Origin: Candidatus Pacearchaeota archaeon
GTDB lineage: Archaea > Nanobdellota > Nanobdellia > Pacearchaeales > GW2011-AR1
DNA length: 5,797 nucleotides
Direction of reading: 5' to 3'
Assembly: GCA_016181905.1 (NCBI GenBank)
Contig: JACOYM010000038.1
Coordinates: forward strand, 1,484 to 7,280
Shown here: piece after piece, positions 1-5,759 of the stretch
Position numbering within the stretch: the first letter of the stretch is position 1
How the letters are laid out: each line of letters starts with the position of its first letter
Notes under the pieces: generated by a model
What the model saw: only the letters and a program-made list of their open reading frames with translations
What the model was told of the DNA's origin: nothing
The model's database searches: none
Program-made: the position numbers and the translations under genes

Positions 1-300
1 AATAATGTTGCATCTTATGCTGCCTGGACTTCCAATGGCATCTCGCTTAATGAATGGCATTATCTTGTTGGAACATACAATGGAAGCGACATGAAGGTTT
101 ATGTTGATGGAATTATGAAAGCAAATACCTCAAGAAGCGGCATTATAAATAACAGCAATTACCCATTGCACATTGGAAACAGCGTTAATGAATACGCTGA
201 CCCAGATTGGTATTCTTATCTCAATGGCTCTATTGATGAGGCTGCAATCTGGAATAGAAGCCTCTCTGCAACAGAGATATGGCAGCTTTATCTTGCTGGC
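1..300 (+). other. LamG / concanavalin A-like domain 1, C-terminal part only
   Basis: Residues 1-100 contain the closing strands of a LamG-type jelly roll. A WHYLVGTYNGS strand is followed by KVYVDG, then a PLHIGNS strand, and then the typical end, GSIDEAAIWNRSLSATEI. This family usually spans about 150-200 residues, so roughly the first half lies upstream of the window. It probably binds carbohydrate or protein ligands outside the cell, but the ligand cannot be read from the sequence. Confidence 0.85.
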
Positions 301-3300
301 AAATGGGGGGGCAGTGTCATGCACAGCTCACAAACAGAAACAGGGGAAAACTGGACATGCCAGATAACACCAATGGACTACACACAAGAAGGAACAGCCT
401 TAAACTCATCACAGCTGAACATAAGAGCAGGGAATACAACCCCTGTAATAAAGATAATTGCAAATAAATCTGTCAATGAGGACAGCGCGCCTCAGGCAAA
501 CTGGATTGACCTTTGGTATAATAAAACAGACAACTATACATTGTTTTACGAGCCTTTTGACAACACAACAAATGTAAATCAACAAACAGGCTTATATGAC
601 AATGGTGTCTTAGTTGACGACTATGCGCTATCTTACAACACAACAAACAGATATAATGCCTCTAAAGGCACAATTGAATTCTGGATAAAGCTGGAATGGA
701 ATGGGACTGATAATAAGGTTTATCGCTTTTTTGATGAAGGGCCAAGCACATTGCACAGCCCGAATCATTTGAGCATAGGAAAATATTATGGAACAACAAA
801 CTATGTCTTCTTTGTTATAGATAATTCAACACAAAGCGGTGGCAGCAGCGCGCATGAAGTTAATACATGCCCGGGCAATAATTGCGCGCTGGCTGACCCG
901 TCTGTTGGAAACTGGACAACAGGGCAGTGGCACCATATTGCAGCAACATGGGACAATACAATAGGGATAAAGCTTTATGTAGATGGAAATCTTATCCGCT
1001 CTTTAGATACAACATGGAGCAGGAATGTTACTGCCCCTGTTTTCTACATTGGTTCAGCTCTTGGCACCCAAAACTATGCAAATGTCACATTTGACGAATT
1101 AAGAATAAGCTCTATACAGAGAGAAAACTTCACGCAGGTATGGGATGCTGTTGACAATCCTTCAGCGATGAATTATTCAATTATAGCGCAGACAAATGCC
1201 TCCTTAATAAACTGCTCTATAGTCAACAATAGATACATCAACTGCAGCACTCCTGCTGCTAACCAGACAGGAAGCTCTAATGTTAGTGTTCAGGTTATGA
1301 ATACAAGAGGGATAAGCGCAAATGACACATTTACAATAACTGTTCTGCCTGTAAGCGATGCGCCAACTATAACTAATGTTACAATCTATCCATCAACCGC
1401 CTATACAAATAGCACTTTGAACTGCTCTGCCATTTATAGCGATGCGGACAATGATGCAGGAACAGCCTATTTCAGCTGGTATAAAAACAATGCAAGGCAG
1501 AGTTATGCAACATCCCTTGTTGCTGGGAATGGCACAGGAAGTTATGCAGAGGGCAATGGAAGCAATGCAACACTTAACTATCCTAGCTATTTAGCTATTG
1601 ACTCAACAGGAAATAACATCTATTTTACAGATTACACAAATTGCAGAGTAAGAAGGATAAGCCTGGCAACAAACACAACATCGCTTGTTGCTGGCAATGG
1701 TGATTGCAGTTATGCAGAAGGAACAGGCAGTGCTGCGGGGTTTGTTGGCGTATATGGAATTGCTTCGCGTGGAGACATGCTCTTTGTCAGCGATTATGAC
1801 AATTGCAGGGTCAGGAAGATAAATGCAACAACAAACACAACATATCTTGCTGCCGGAGGGGGGTCTTGCAACTACACAGAAGGCATTGGAAGCAGCGCAG
1901 GCTTTAATAATCCAGCAGGCCTTGCTGCAAACCAAAATGGCACTTATCTTTATGTTTCAGATTACACCAATAATAGGATAAGAAGAATTGATTTAAGGAC
2001 AAACACAACCTCTCTTATAGCAGGCAATGGCACTGCAGGATATGCTGAAGGCAATGTTACAAATTCCATGATTAATGGCCCTTATGGACTTGCTATAAGC
2101 CCTGATGACCTTTATCTATACTTTTCAGACTGGAACAATCATTTGATAAGAATGGTTGACCTAACAACGAACATAACCTCATTCATATCTGGAAACAGAA
2201 CTGCAGGATACAAAGAAGGGGCAAATAATCAGTCAAGTTTCAGAAATCCTGACCAGCTCTCAATTGATTCAACAGGGACATTGCTTTATTTAGCAGATGC
2301 AAACAATAATATGATTAGAAGAATAAACCTGACAACAAACACAACATCACTGATTGCAGGAAATGGCACAGCCAGTTATGCTGAAGGCAGTTTTATGGAT
2401 GCAAGATTCAATGTCCCTGAAGGAATTGTTATAAATCCAGCTGGCACAAAGCTTTATGTCTCAGATGCCAACAACAACAGAATCCGCGCCATTAACCTGC
2501 AGAATGCCTATGACTCAACAACTGCTAATGCGACAAGCGGGGCATTGGCATGGACAAATATTCTTGTGCCTTCTACTGCTTTAGTCCAGAATGACAACTG
2601 GACTTGCAGCGCAATAGTGTATGATGGGGTATTATGGAGCAGCTGGAGCAATTCAACAAATGTGACAATACAACAGGCAGATTTGACCTCTCCAGTAATC
2701 CATCTCATCTCTCCTGCAAATGCAACCTTTACAAACACATCATCCCAGACCTTCAGGTGCAACATCACAGACAACTCTGCAATCGCAAACCTGACATTAT
2801 ATGTATGGAACTCAACAAACAGCAATATCCATACAAACATAACAAATCTAAGCGGCACATCAAACTCGACCAACTTTACATTCACTCTGCCTTATGACAA
2901 TGCCTTCAAATGGAACTGCCTTGGCTCTGATAGTCCAGGAAATAGCAACTTCAGCTCAGAAGGAAACTATACAATTACGCTTGACACAACTCTTCCAGCT
3001 ATTAATTTAACTTATCCGAGAAACATAACTTACAATATTAATGTCTCTGCGATAAACTATACAGTTTCTGATACAAACCTGCAGGCATGCTGGTATTCAA
3101 CAAATAACGGGGCAGCAAATACAACAATAACCTGCGGAAATAATGCAACAGGATTAACAAGCAATGAGGGCTCTAATACATGGCTTGTTTCTGCCAATGA
3201 CAGCTTAAACAATATTAATGTAAGCAGAATTACATTCTATAAAGATACAATATCCCCGAATATATCAATAACCTCTCCTGCAAACAGCTCAAACTTTTCC

Positions 3301-5577
3301 ACGAACAATGTAACAATCAACTACACAATCAGCGACAGCGGAGGCATAAGCAGTTGCTGGTATACAAACACCTCTGGCTTGGTTAATTACTCTGTAACCT
3401 GCGGGCAGAATATCAGCAGAATATGGAATGAGGGCATAAATAACATTACAATCTATGTAAATGACAGCTTGAATAATGCAAACTCATCAAGCGTGAGATT
3501 TATTGTTGACACAATCTTCCCAACAAACCTGTCCTTTGGGGCAGGAACACAAAATAATGGCATGAATGCATCTGCGAATTCAATCTATGCAAATGTGACA
3601 GCATTCAATGACACAAACTTTGCAAATGCCACATTCACTCTCTGGAATTTATCAGCTGTTGTCAACTCAACAGCATTTGCAGCTGCAACATACAGCATCA
3701 ACTGGACAAACCTTCAAGATACAAACTACACCTATGAGGTTAATGTTACAGACATAGTAAATCATGTGAATTCAACAGGCTTGAGAAAAATCCTTTTAGA
3801 CACAGCCTATCCTCTAATAAGCTATGGCGCAGGCACAAATGCAAGCGGGATTAATGTCTCAAGAACATGGATTTATGTAAATGTTTCTATGACAGAAACA
3901 AACTTCAGGAACATAACATTCAGATTATTCAACAGCACGGCAAATGCCAACACAACAACCTATGCAACAAATACATTTTTTATAAACTTTACAGGCTTAG
4001 CGCAGGAAAACTATACATACAATGTTACAATTACAGACACTGCCAATAACATGAACACAACAGAAACAAGAGGCATAAGAATTGACTTGACAGCCCCTGC
4101 AATTTCATTCTCCTGCGCGCCAGCATCTGTTCAGGCTGGGGGCATAGTTGCATGCACATGCATAGCAACAGATAATGTTGACCTGAATCCTGCAGAAGCC
4201 TATACAGCAAACCCGTCAACAGCAAACATAGGAACTTTTACAACAACCTGCACAGCAACAGACAGCGCAGGAAACTCTGCCTCACTTGATACAACATACA
4301 CAGTAGAGCTTGGAGGAGGCGGTGGCGGGGGAGGCGGGGGAGGAAGTGTGCCATGCTCTCCTTCATGGGCATGTGGAAGCTGGAGCTCCTGCGCAAATGG
4401 ACAGCAGACAAGAACTTGCACAGACACAAAAAGCTGCAGCACGACAGCAGGCAAGCCAGCTGAAACACAGCCATGCGAGATTAATGAGCCTGTTATTGAA
4501 TACTATTCCCCAGAGCTTCAGGTGAGCACAAGGAATAATTCAGATGTGACATTCACGATAAAAGCAAGGGATATTTCAGGGATTAGCGGGATAACACTTA
4601 ATACAAAATGGTTTGTTGATGGCGTTCTTGCAAAGGAGGATAATGGAGGCATAAGCATAGAAAGCTCGCTGTTGCATAATTTCAACAAGAATGCAGCTGT
4701 TAAGGCAGTGGTTTCAAATTCATACAAGACAAAAGAGATTTTATGGAATGTTATTGTTTTAAATATTGCATGCAATGAAAAATGGCAGTGCTTCTGGTCA
4801 TCATGCAATTCAGAGGGCTACAGCTATTCGCAAAATTGCATAGACCAGAATAACTGCGGAACAAATGCAGAAAAGCCTGTCTCTGTCTTGTGCTATATTG
4901 ACCCTGTTACAGGAGAGATGAGCCCCTTTGCCGGAAGCACAACCTGCATACCCAAATGGATTTGCGGGGAATGGAGCGAATGCAATGTTGTATACAAGAT
5001 GGAAGATGCTTTGAAAGGGGAGACGCTTACAGAAGGCAGGCAGGAAAGAACATGCGATGACATTAACAGGTGCCAGCCATCAAGGCTTGAGTACCAGCCA
5101 TGCGTATTTAACATACCCATAAGCATGAGAATTGTTGAATTGTGCAATGAAAATTATATTGAGATATATGACTTGCAGAAAAATATGCTTGTCAGCAGGC
5201 TGAAGGAAAGCAGAATCAAGGACACAACAAAACTTGACATCAGGCTTGCAACAGCTAACCTCACAGGATATTGTGATTATTGCTATGACAAGATAAAGGA
5301 TTATGATGAAGAGGCTGTTGATTGCGGCGGGGCAAACTGCCCTATCTGCACAGAGATACCATTTGGCATAGATTACAGGGATATAATTGCAGGGTGGGCT
5401 AAATTCATTTCGTGGTCGTTATTGCCTGTGCTTATAGCAGTCTTTATCAGCAGCATTGTCAGCTTAAGAAAAAGGCGCATTTATGAAGCTGAAAGGCTCA
5501 GGCATATTGAGCCAAGAAGAATAAAACTAAGAAGGCAGAAGCCTCAAGGAATAATTAAGGAGAGGTTTTTCAGATGA
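1..5577 (+). CDS. Giant modular membrane-anchored surface protein (LamG, NHL propeller, Ig-like, TSP1-like), 5' partial
   Basis: The frame is open from the first base and runs 1858 codons to TGA at 5575-5577; the start lies outside the window. The ATG at 91 is not the start, because it sits inside a LamG strand pair (WHYLVGTYNGSD before it, MKVYVDG after it). The order is LamG, split Ig-like domains carrying a second LamG and a six-bladed NHL propeller, five Ig-like modules, a HYR-like module, an 11-Gly linker, three TSP1-like modules, a DCGG Cys-rich motif, one membrane helix (residues about 1802-1822) and a 36-residue tail with 15 Arg/Lys. This predicts a type I protein with a large external part and a short cytoplasmic tail. 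LamG and TSP1-like modules commonly bind glycans or proteins, and NHL propellers serve as binding scaffolds, so adhesion or cell-cell contact is the likely role. That role is inferred; no catalytic motif is visible. By hand count there are about 100 N-x-S/T sequons. The style resembles DPANN archaeal surface proteins. Confidence 0.96.
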   Translation, partial: NNVASYAAWTSNGISLNEWHYLVGTYNGSDMKVYVDGIMKANTSRSGIINNSNYPLHIGNSVNEYADPDWYSYLNGSIDEAAIWNRSLSATEIWQLYLAGKWGGSVMHSSQTETGENWTCQITPMDYTQEGTALNSSQLNIRAGNTTPVIKIIANKSVNEDSAPQANWIDLWYNKTDNYTLFYEPFDNTTNVNQQTGLYDNGVLVDDYALSYNTTNRYNASKGTIEFWIKLEWNGTDNKVYRFFDEGPSTLHSPNHLSIGKYYGTTNYVFFVIDNSTQSGGSSAHEVNTCPGNNCALADPSVGNWTTGQWHHIAATWDNTIGIKLYVDGNLIRSLDTTWSRNVTAPVFYIGSALGTQNYANVTFDELRISSIQRENFTQVWDAVDNPSAMNYSIIAQTNASLINCSIVNNRYINCSTPAANQTGSSNVSVQVMNTRGISANDTFTITVLPVSDAPTITNVTIYPSTAYTNSTLNCSAIYSDADNDAGTAYFSWYKNNARQSYATSLVAGNGTGSYAEGNGSNATLNYPSYLAIDSTGNNIYFTDYTNCRVRRISLATNTTSLVAGNGDCSYAEGTGSAAGFVGVYGIASRGDMLFVSDYDNCRVRKINATTNTTYLAAGGGSCNYTEGIGSSAGFNNPAGLAANQNGTYLYVSDYTNNRIRRIDLRTNTTSLIAGNGTAGYAEGNVTNSMINGPYGLAISPDDLYLYFSDWNNHLIRMVDLTTNITSFISGNRTAGYKEGANNQSSFRNPDQLSIDSTGTLLYLADANNNMIRRINLTTNTTSLIAGNGTASYAEGSFMDARFNVPEGIVINPAGTKLYVSDANNNRIRAINLQNAYDSTTANATSGALAWTNILVPSTALVQNDNWTCSAIVYDGVLWSSWSNSTNVTIQQADLTSPVIHLISPANATFTNTSSQTFRCNITDNSAIANLTLYVWNSTNSNIHTNITNLSGTSNSTNFTFTLPYDNAFKWNCLGSDSPGNSNFSSEGNYTITLDTTLPAINLTYPRNITYNINVSAINYTVSDTNLQACWYSTNNGAANTTITCGNNATGLTSNEGSNTWLVSANDSLNNINVSRITFYKDTISPNISITSPANSSNFSTNNVTINYTISDSGGISSCWYTNTSGLVNYSVTCGQNISRIWNEGINNITIYVNDSLNNANSSSVRFIVDTIFPTNLSFGAGTQNNGMNASANSIYANVTAFNDTNFANATFTLWNLSAVVNSTAFAAATYSINWTNLQDTNYTYEVNVTDIVNHVNSTGLRKILLDTAYPLISYGAGTNASGINVSRTWIYVNVSMTETNFRNITFRLFNSTANANTTTYATNTFFINFTGLAQENYTYNVTITDTANNMNTTETRGIRIDLTAPAISFSCAPASVQAGGIVACTCIATDNVDLNPAEAYTANPSTANIGTFTTTCTATDSAGNSASLDTTYTVELGGGGGGGGGGGSVPCSPSWACGSWSSCANGQQTRTCTDTKSCSTTAGKPAETQPCEINEPVIEYYSPELQVSTRNNSDVTFTIKARDISGISGITLNTKWFVDGVLAKEDNGGISIESSLLHNFNKNAAVKAVVSNSYKTKEILWNVIVLNIACNEKWQCFWSSCNSEGYSYSQNCIDQNNCGTNAEKPVSVLCYIDPVTGEMSPFAGSTTCIPKWICGEWSECNVVYKMEDALKGETLTEGRQERTCDDINRCQPSRLEYQPCVFNIPISMRIVELCNENYIEIYDLQKNMLVSRLKESRIKDTTKLDIRLATANLTGYCDYCYDKIKDYDEEAVDCGGANCPICTEIPFGIDYRDIIAGWAKFISWSLLPVLIAVFISSIVSLRKRRIYEAERLRHIEPRRIKLRRQKPQGIIKERFFR
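301..432 (+). other. C-terminal half of an Ig-like domain following LamG 1
   Basis: Residues 101-144 contain ENWTCQITPMD followed by GTALNSSQLNI. This closely matches the later segment DNWTCSAIVYD...SNSTNVTI at 2590-2670, which is the second half of an Ig-like domain. The Cys at 358-360 would pair with a Cys in a first half that lies upstream of the window, beyond LamG 1. This implies that LamG 1 is itself inserted in an Ig-like host domain. The pattern match is seen directly; the split is inferred. Confidence 0.55.
433..1365 (+). other. Cadherin-like/Ig-like domain apparently split by LamG 2
   Basis: The first half (residues about 145-180) has the opening expected of cadherin-like or Tandem-95-like repeats: PVIKIIANKSVNEDS followed by WIDLW. 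The second half (about 381-455) resumes after the LamG with DAVDNPSAMNYSI and ends with DTFTITVLPVSDAPTI, the classic VxDAP boundary of these repeats. Neither half is a full domain alone, and together they come to about 110 residues, a normal size. Fold membership is inferred from these motifs. Confidence 0.6.
541..1140 (+). other. LamG / concanavalin A-like domain 2, complete
   Basis: Residues 181-380 form a full-length LamG/ConA-like unit. It has an early FEPFD-like strand (LFYEPFDNTT), GTIEFWIKLEWNGTD, the core strand TGQWHHIAATWDN, IKLYVDGNLI, a FYIGSALG strand and the closing VTFDELRISSIQ. Two Cys in NTCPGNNCALA (about residues 289 and 294) could form a small loop disulfide. A glycan- or protein-binding role is likely from the family; the ligand is unknown. 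Confidence 0.85.
1366..2676 (+). other. Ig-like domain apparently split by the NHL propeller
   Basis: The first half (residues 456-502) reads TNSTLNCSAIYSDADND followed by YFSWYKNN, which is the first Cys and core Trp of an Ig-like fold. The second half (837-892) has ILVPSTALVQNDNWTCSAI followed by SNSTNVTI, giving the second Cys and the final strand. The two Cys codons, at 1423-1425 and 2605-2607, are 394 residues apart, with the whole propeller between them. The motifs are visible; the continuity of the fold across the insert is inferred. Confidence 0.6.
1507..2508 (+). repeat. Six-bladed NHL-type beta-propeller (six tandem repeats of 54-56 codons)
   Basis: Six repeats start at 1507, 1675, 1837, 2005, 2173 and 2341. 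Five are 168 nt and the second is 162 nt. Each follows TTSLxAGNG...YAEG...(F/L)xxPxGLAI...G..LYxSDxxNxRIRRIxLxTN, which is the NHL signature with its LYVSD-NNRIR core. Six blades is the usual closed propeller size for NHL proteins, so the domain looks complete. The repeats have diverged, and blade 5 reads ISGNRT in place of IAGNGT. NHL propellers are mostly non-catalytic binding platforms. Blades 1-3 also carry Cys residues missing from blades 4-6. Confidence 0.92.
2680..4083 (+). repeat. Five tandem Ig-like (bacterial/archaeal Big-type) modules
   Basis: Modules of about 87-101 residues begin near 2680, 2983, 3244, 3508 and 3799. The boundaries are marked by recurring DTxxPxI linkers (DTTLPAI, DTISPNI, DTIFPTN, DTAYPLI). 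Modules 2 and 3 share CWYxxxxG...TCGxN and NDSLNN, which suggests an internal disulfide. Modules 4 and 5 are close paralogues of each other (FGAGTQNNG / YGAGTNASG; TNFANATFTLWN / TNFRNITFRLFN; NYTYEVNVTD / NYTYNVTITD). They likely act as a stalk that lifts the N-terminal binding domains away from the cell. Confidence 0.8.
4084..4311 (+). other. HYR-like / Ig-like module with cysteines
   Basis: Residues 1362-1437 contain APAISFSCAP, then GGIVACTCIATDN, and end with GTFTTTCTATDSAGNSA. The TCTATDSAGN ending is typical of HYR and related Ig-like modules. Four Cys are visible, enough for one or two disulfides. It follows the Ig-like array directly and is the last module before the glycine linker. 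Confidence 0.6.
4312..4344 (+). other. Eleven-glycine flexible linker
   Basis: Eleven consecutive Gly codons use GGA, GGC, GGT and GGG in mixed order. The tract is therefore not a simple homopolymer artefact, and the frame continues cleanly on both sides. It separates the Asn/Thr-rich stalk from the Cys-rich, membrane-proximal part and probably acts as a hinge. Confidence 0.9.
4354..4476 (+). other. TSP1-like module 1
   Basis: Residues 1452-1492 carry WACGSWSSCANGQQTRTC followed by SC and a closing PC, matching the thrombospondin type 1 pattern WxxCGxWSxC...QxRxC...C...C. Six Cys are present, as expected for three disulfides. The module starts right after the Gly linker. Such modules usually bind glycans or proteins, or act as rigid spacers. 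Confidence 0.75.
4480..4770 (+). other. Ig-like spacer between TSP1-like modules 1 and 2
   Basis: Residues 1494-1590 begin with EPVIEYYSPE and continue with alternating hydrophobic strands such as DVTFTIKARD, LNTKWFVDG and ILWNVIVLNIA. There are no Cys before the next module. The pattern and length suit a beta-sandwich of Ig or PKD type. The family is not certain. Confidence 0.5.
4771..4893 (+). other. TSP1-like module 2, degenerate
   Basis: Residues 1591-1631 read CNEKWQCFWSSCNSEG, then YSQNC, NNC and a closing CY. The Cys spacing still resembles TSP1, but the CGxW segment is shortened to CFW and the usual QxRxC is YSQNC, with the conserved Arg lost. It probably keeps the disulfide core and loses the regular Trp/Arg ladder. 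Confidence 0.55.
4945..5103 (+). other. TSP1-like module 3 with an internal insertion
   Basis: Residues 1649-1701 show CIPKWICGEWSEC, then GRQERTCDDINRC and a closing PC, which is a good TSP1 match. Between the SEC and QERTC elements lies an extra stretch of about 15 residues (VVYKMEDALKGETLTE) absent from module 1. It is charged and probably forms an exposed loop. Confidence 0.7.
5272..5349 (+). other. Membrane-proximal Cys-rich DCGG motif
   Basis: Residues 1758-1783 follow CDYCYD...DEEAVDCGGANCPIC: five Cys in 26 residues with an acidic run before DCGG. Short motifs of this E-x-x-x-D-C-G-G-x-x-C-x-x-C style recur just outside the membrane in archaeal surface proteins. A disulfide-stabilised knot or metal site is possible; neither is shown by the sequence alone. 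Confidence 0.6.
5404..5574 (+). other. C-terminal transmembrane helix and basic cytoplasmic tail
   Basis: Residues 1802-1822 (FISWSLLPVLIAVFISSIVSL) are uncharged and hydrophobic, long enough for one membrane helix. RKRR follows at once, then a 36-residue tail with 11 Arg and 4 Lys. By the positive-inside rule the tail is cytoplasmic and everything before it is outside. No sortase (LPxTG) or PGF-CTERM-like signal is seen, so anchoring appears to be by this helix. Confidence 0.85.
5557..5565 (+). promoter_or_regulatory. Shine-Dalgarno-like site inside the end of the large gene
   Basis: AAGGAGAGG lies 8 nt before the ATG at 5574. It contains AGGAG (11 nt spacing) and GAGG (8 nt spacing), both complementary to the archaeal/bacterial anti-SD. 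The same bases encode Lys-Glu-Arg of the large protein's tail, so the match may be incidental. Confidence 0.4.
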
Positions 5578-5651
5578 TTGGAAAATATGAAATATTTCGC
5601 ATATCCACGCAGGCGGAAAAAATTGTTATCTGGGTATCTTGCATATTTTAA
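5574..5651 (+). CDS. Possible 25-residue small protein overlapping the large gene (ATGA)
   Basis: The ATG overlaps the upstream TGA as ATGA, the usual layout for translational coupling, and has a good Shine-Dalgarno-like sequence in front. The product would begin MIGKYEIFRIST and end in a hydrophobic IVIWVSCIF, stopping at TAA 5649-5651. I do not recognise it. It is very short, and its stop falls in the loop of a hairpin (5636-5661). It may be a genuine small protein, the decayed start of a lost downstream gene, or a chance ORF. Confidence 0.25.
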   Translation: MIGKYEIFRISTQAEKIVIWVSCIF

Positions 5652-5661
5652 TTTGCAAGAT
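5636..5661 (+). other. Perfect 8-bp inverted repeat with 10-nt loop
   Basis: ATCTTGCA at 5636-5643 pairs exactly with TGCAAGAT at 5654-5661 around an AT-only loop. No T-run follows, so it is not a classic intrinsic terminator. It could be an mRNA 3'-end structure or a protein-binding palindrome. It sits about 60 nt after the large gene's stop. Confidence 0.45.
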
Positions 5662-5759
5662 GGAAACTTTATGGCTCAAAAAATCTCTGGGGGTTTTATA
5701 GGTCTGCGAGAATGTTTTGCTTCTTTTTTCTTAAAAAGAATATTTTGATAGTCTGTTTG
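5652..5759. other. Short AT-rich intergenic stretch
   Basis: No gene can be supported here. An ATG at 5671 opens 25 codons (MAQKISGG...) to a TGA at 5746-5748, but it lacks a convincing ribosome binding site and shows no recognisable motif. The stretch is AT-rich and holds the T-run hairpin described separately. Confidence 0.5.
5721..5740. terminator. Candidate bidirectional T-run terminator
   Basis: TTCTTTTT at 5721-5728 is the exact reverse complement of AAAAAGAA at 5733-5740, with a 4-nt loop. The + strand reads T6 (5724-5729) and the - strand reads T5, so either strand carries the oligo-T expected for archaeal termination. The stem is all A-T except one G-C pair and therefore weak; the T-runs are the better evidence. 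It lies about 145 nt after the large gene and just beyond a possible convergent gene end. Confidence 0.4.

Noticed and set aside
91..93. ATG at 91 as the start of the large gene
   Set aside because: The frame is open back to base 1 and the upstream codons complete a LamG strand, so this Met is internal.
305..311. G7 run as a possible frameshift site or sequencing error
   Set aside because: The frame is consistent on both sides (LamG before, NWTC Ig-like motif after), so no indel is needed.
1603..1935. 110-codon minus-strand ORF rich in cysteine
   Set aside because: It is the antisense shadow of propeller blades 1-3, where recurring ACA/GCA codons read as Cys codons on the other strand.
1507..2508. 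Regular 168-nt periodicity as a CRISPR or non-coding tandem array
   Set aside because: The period is a whole number of codons, conservation is at the protein level, and the repeats match NHL blades.
2508..2885. 125-codon minus-strand ORF
   Set aside because: It lies opposite well-supported Ig-like coding sequence, with no start signal or recognisable domain.
4200..4454. Minus-strand ORF with a run of prolines
   Set aside because: The prolines are the antisense of the glycine linker; the frame lies wholly inside the large gene and shows no domain.
5671..5748. 25-codon + strand ORF in the tail (MAQKISGG...)
   Set aside because: There is no clear ribosome binding site, it runs through the candidate terminator, and its length is expected by chance in AT-rich DNA.
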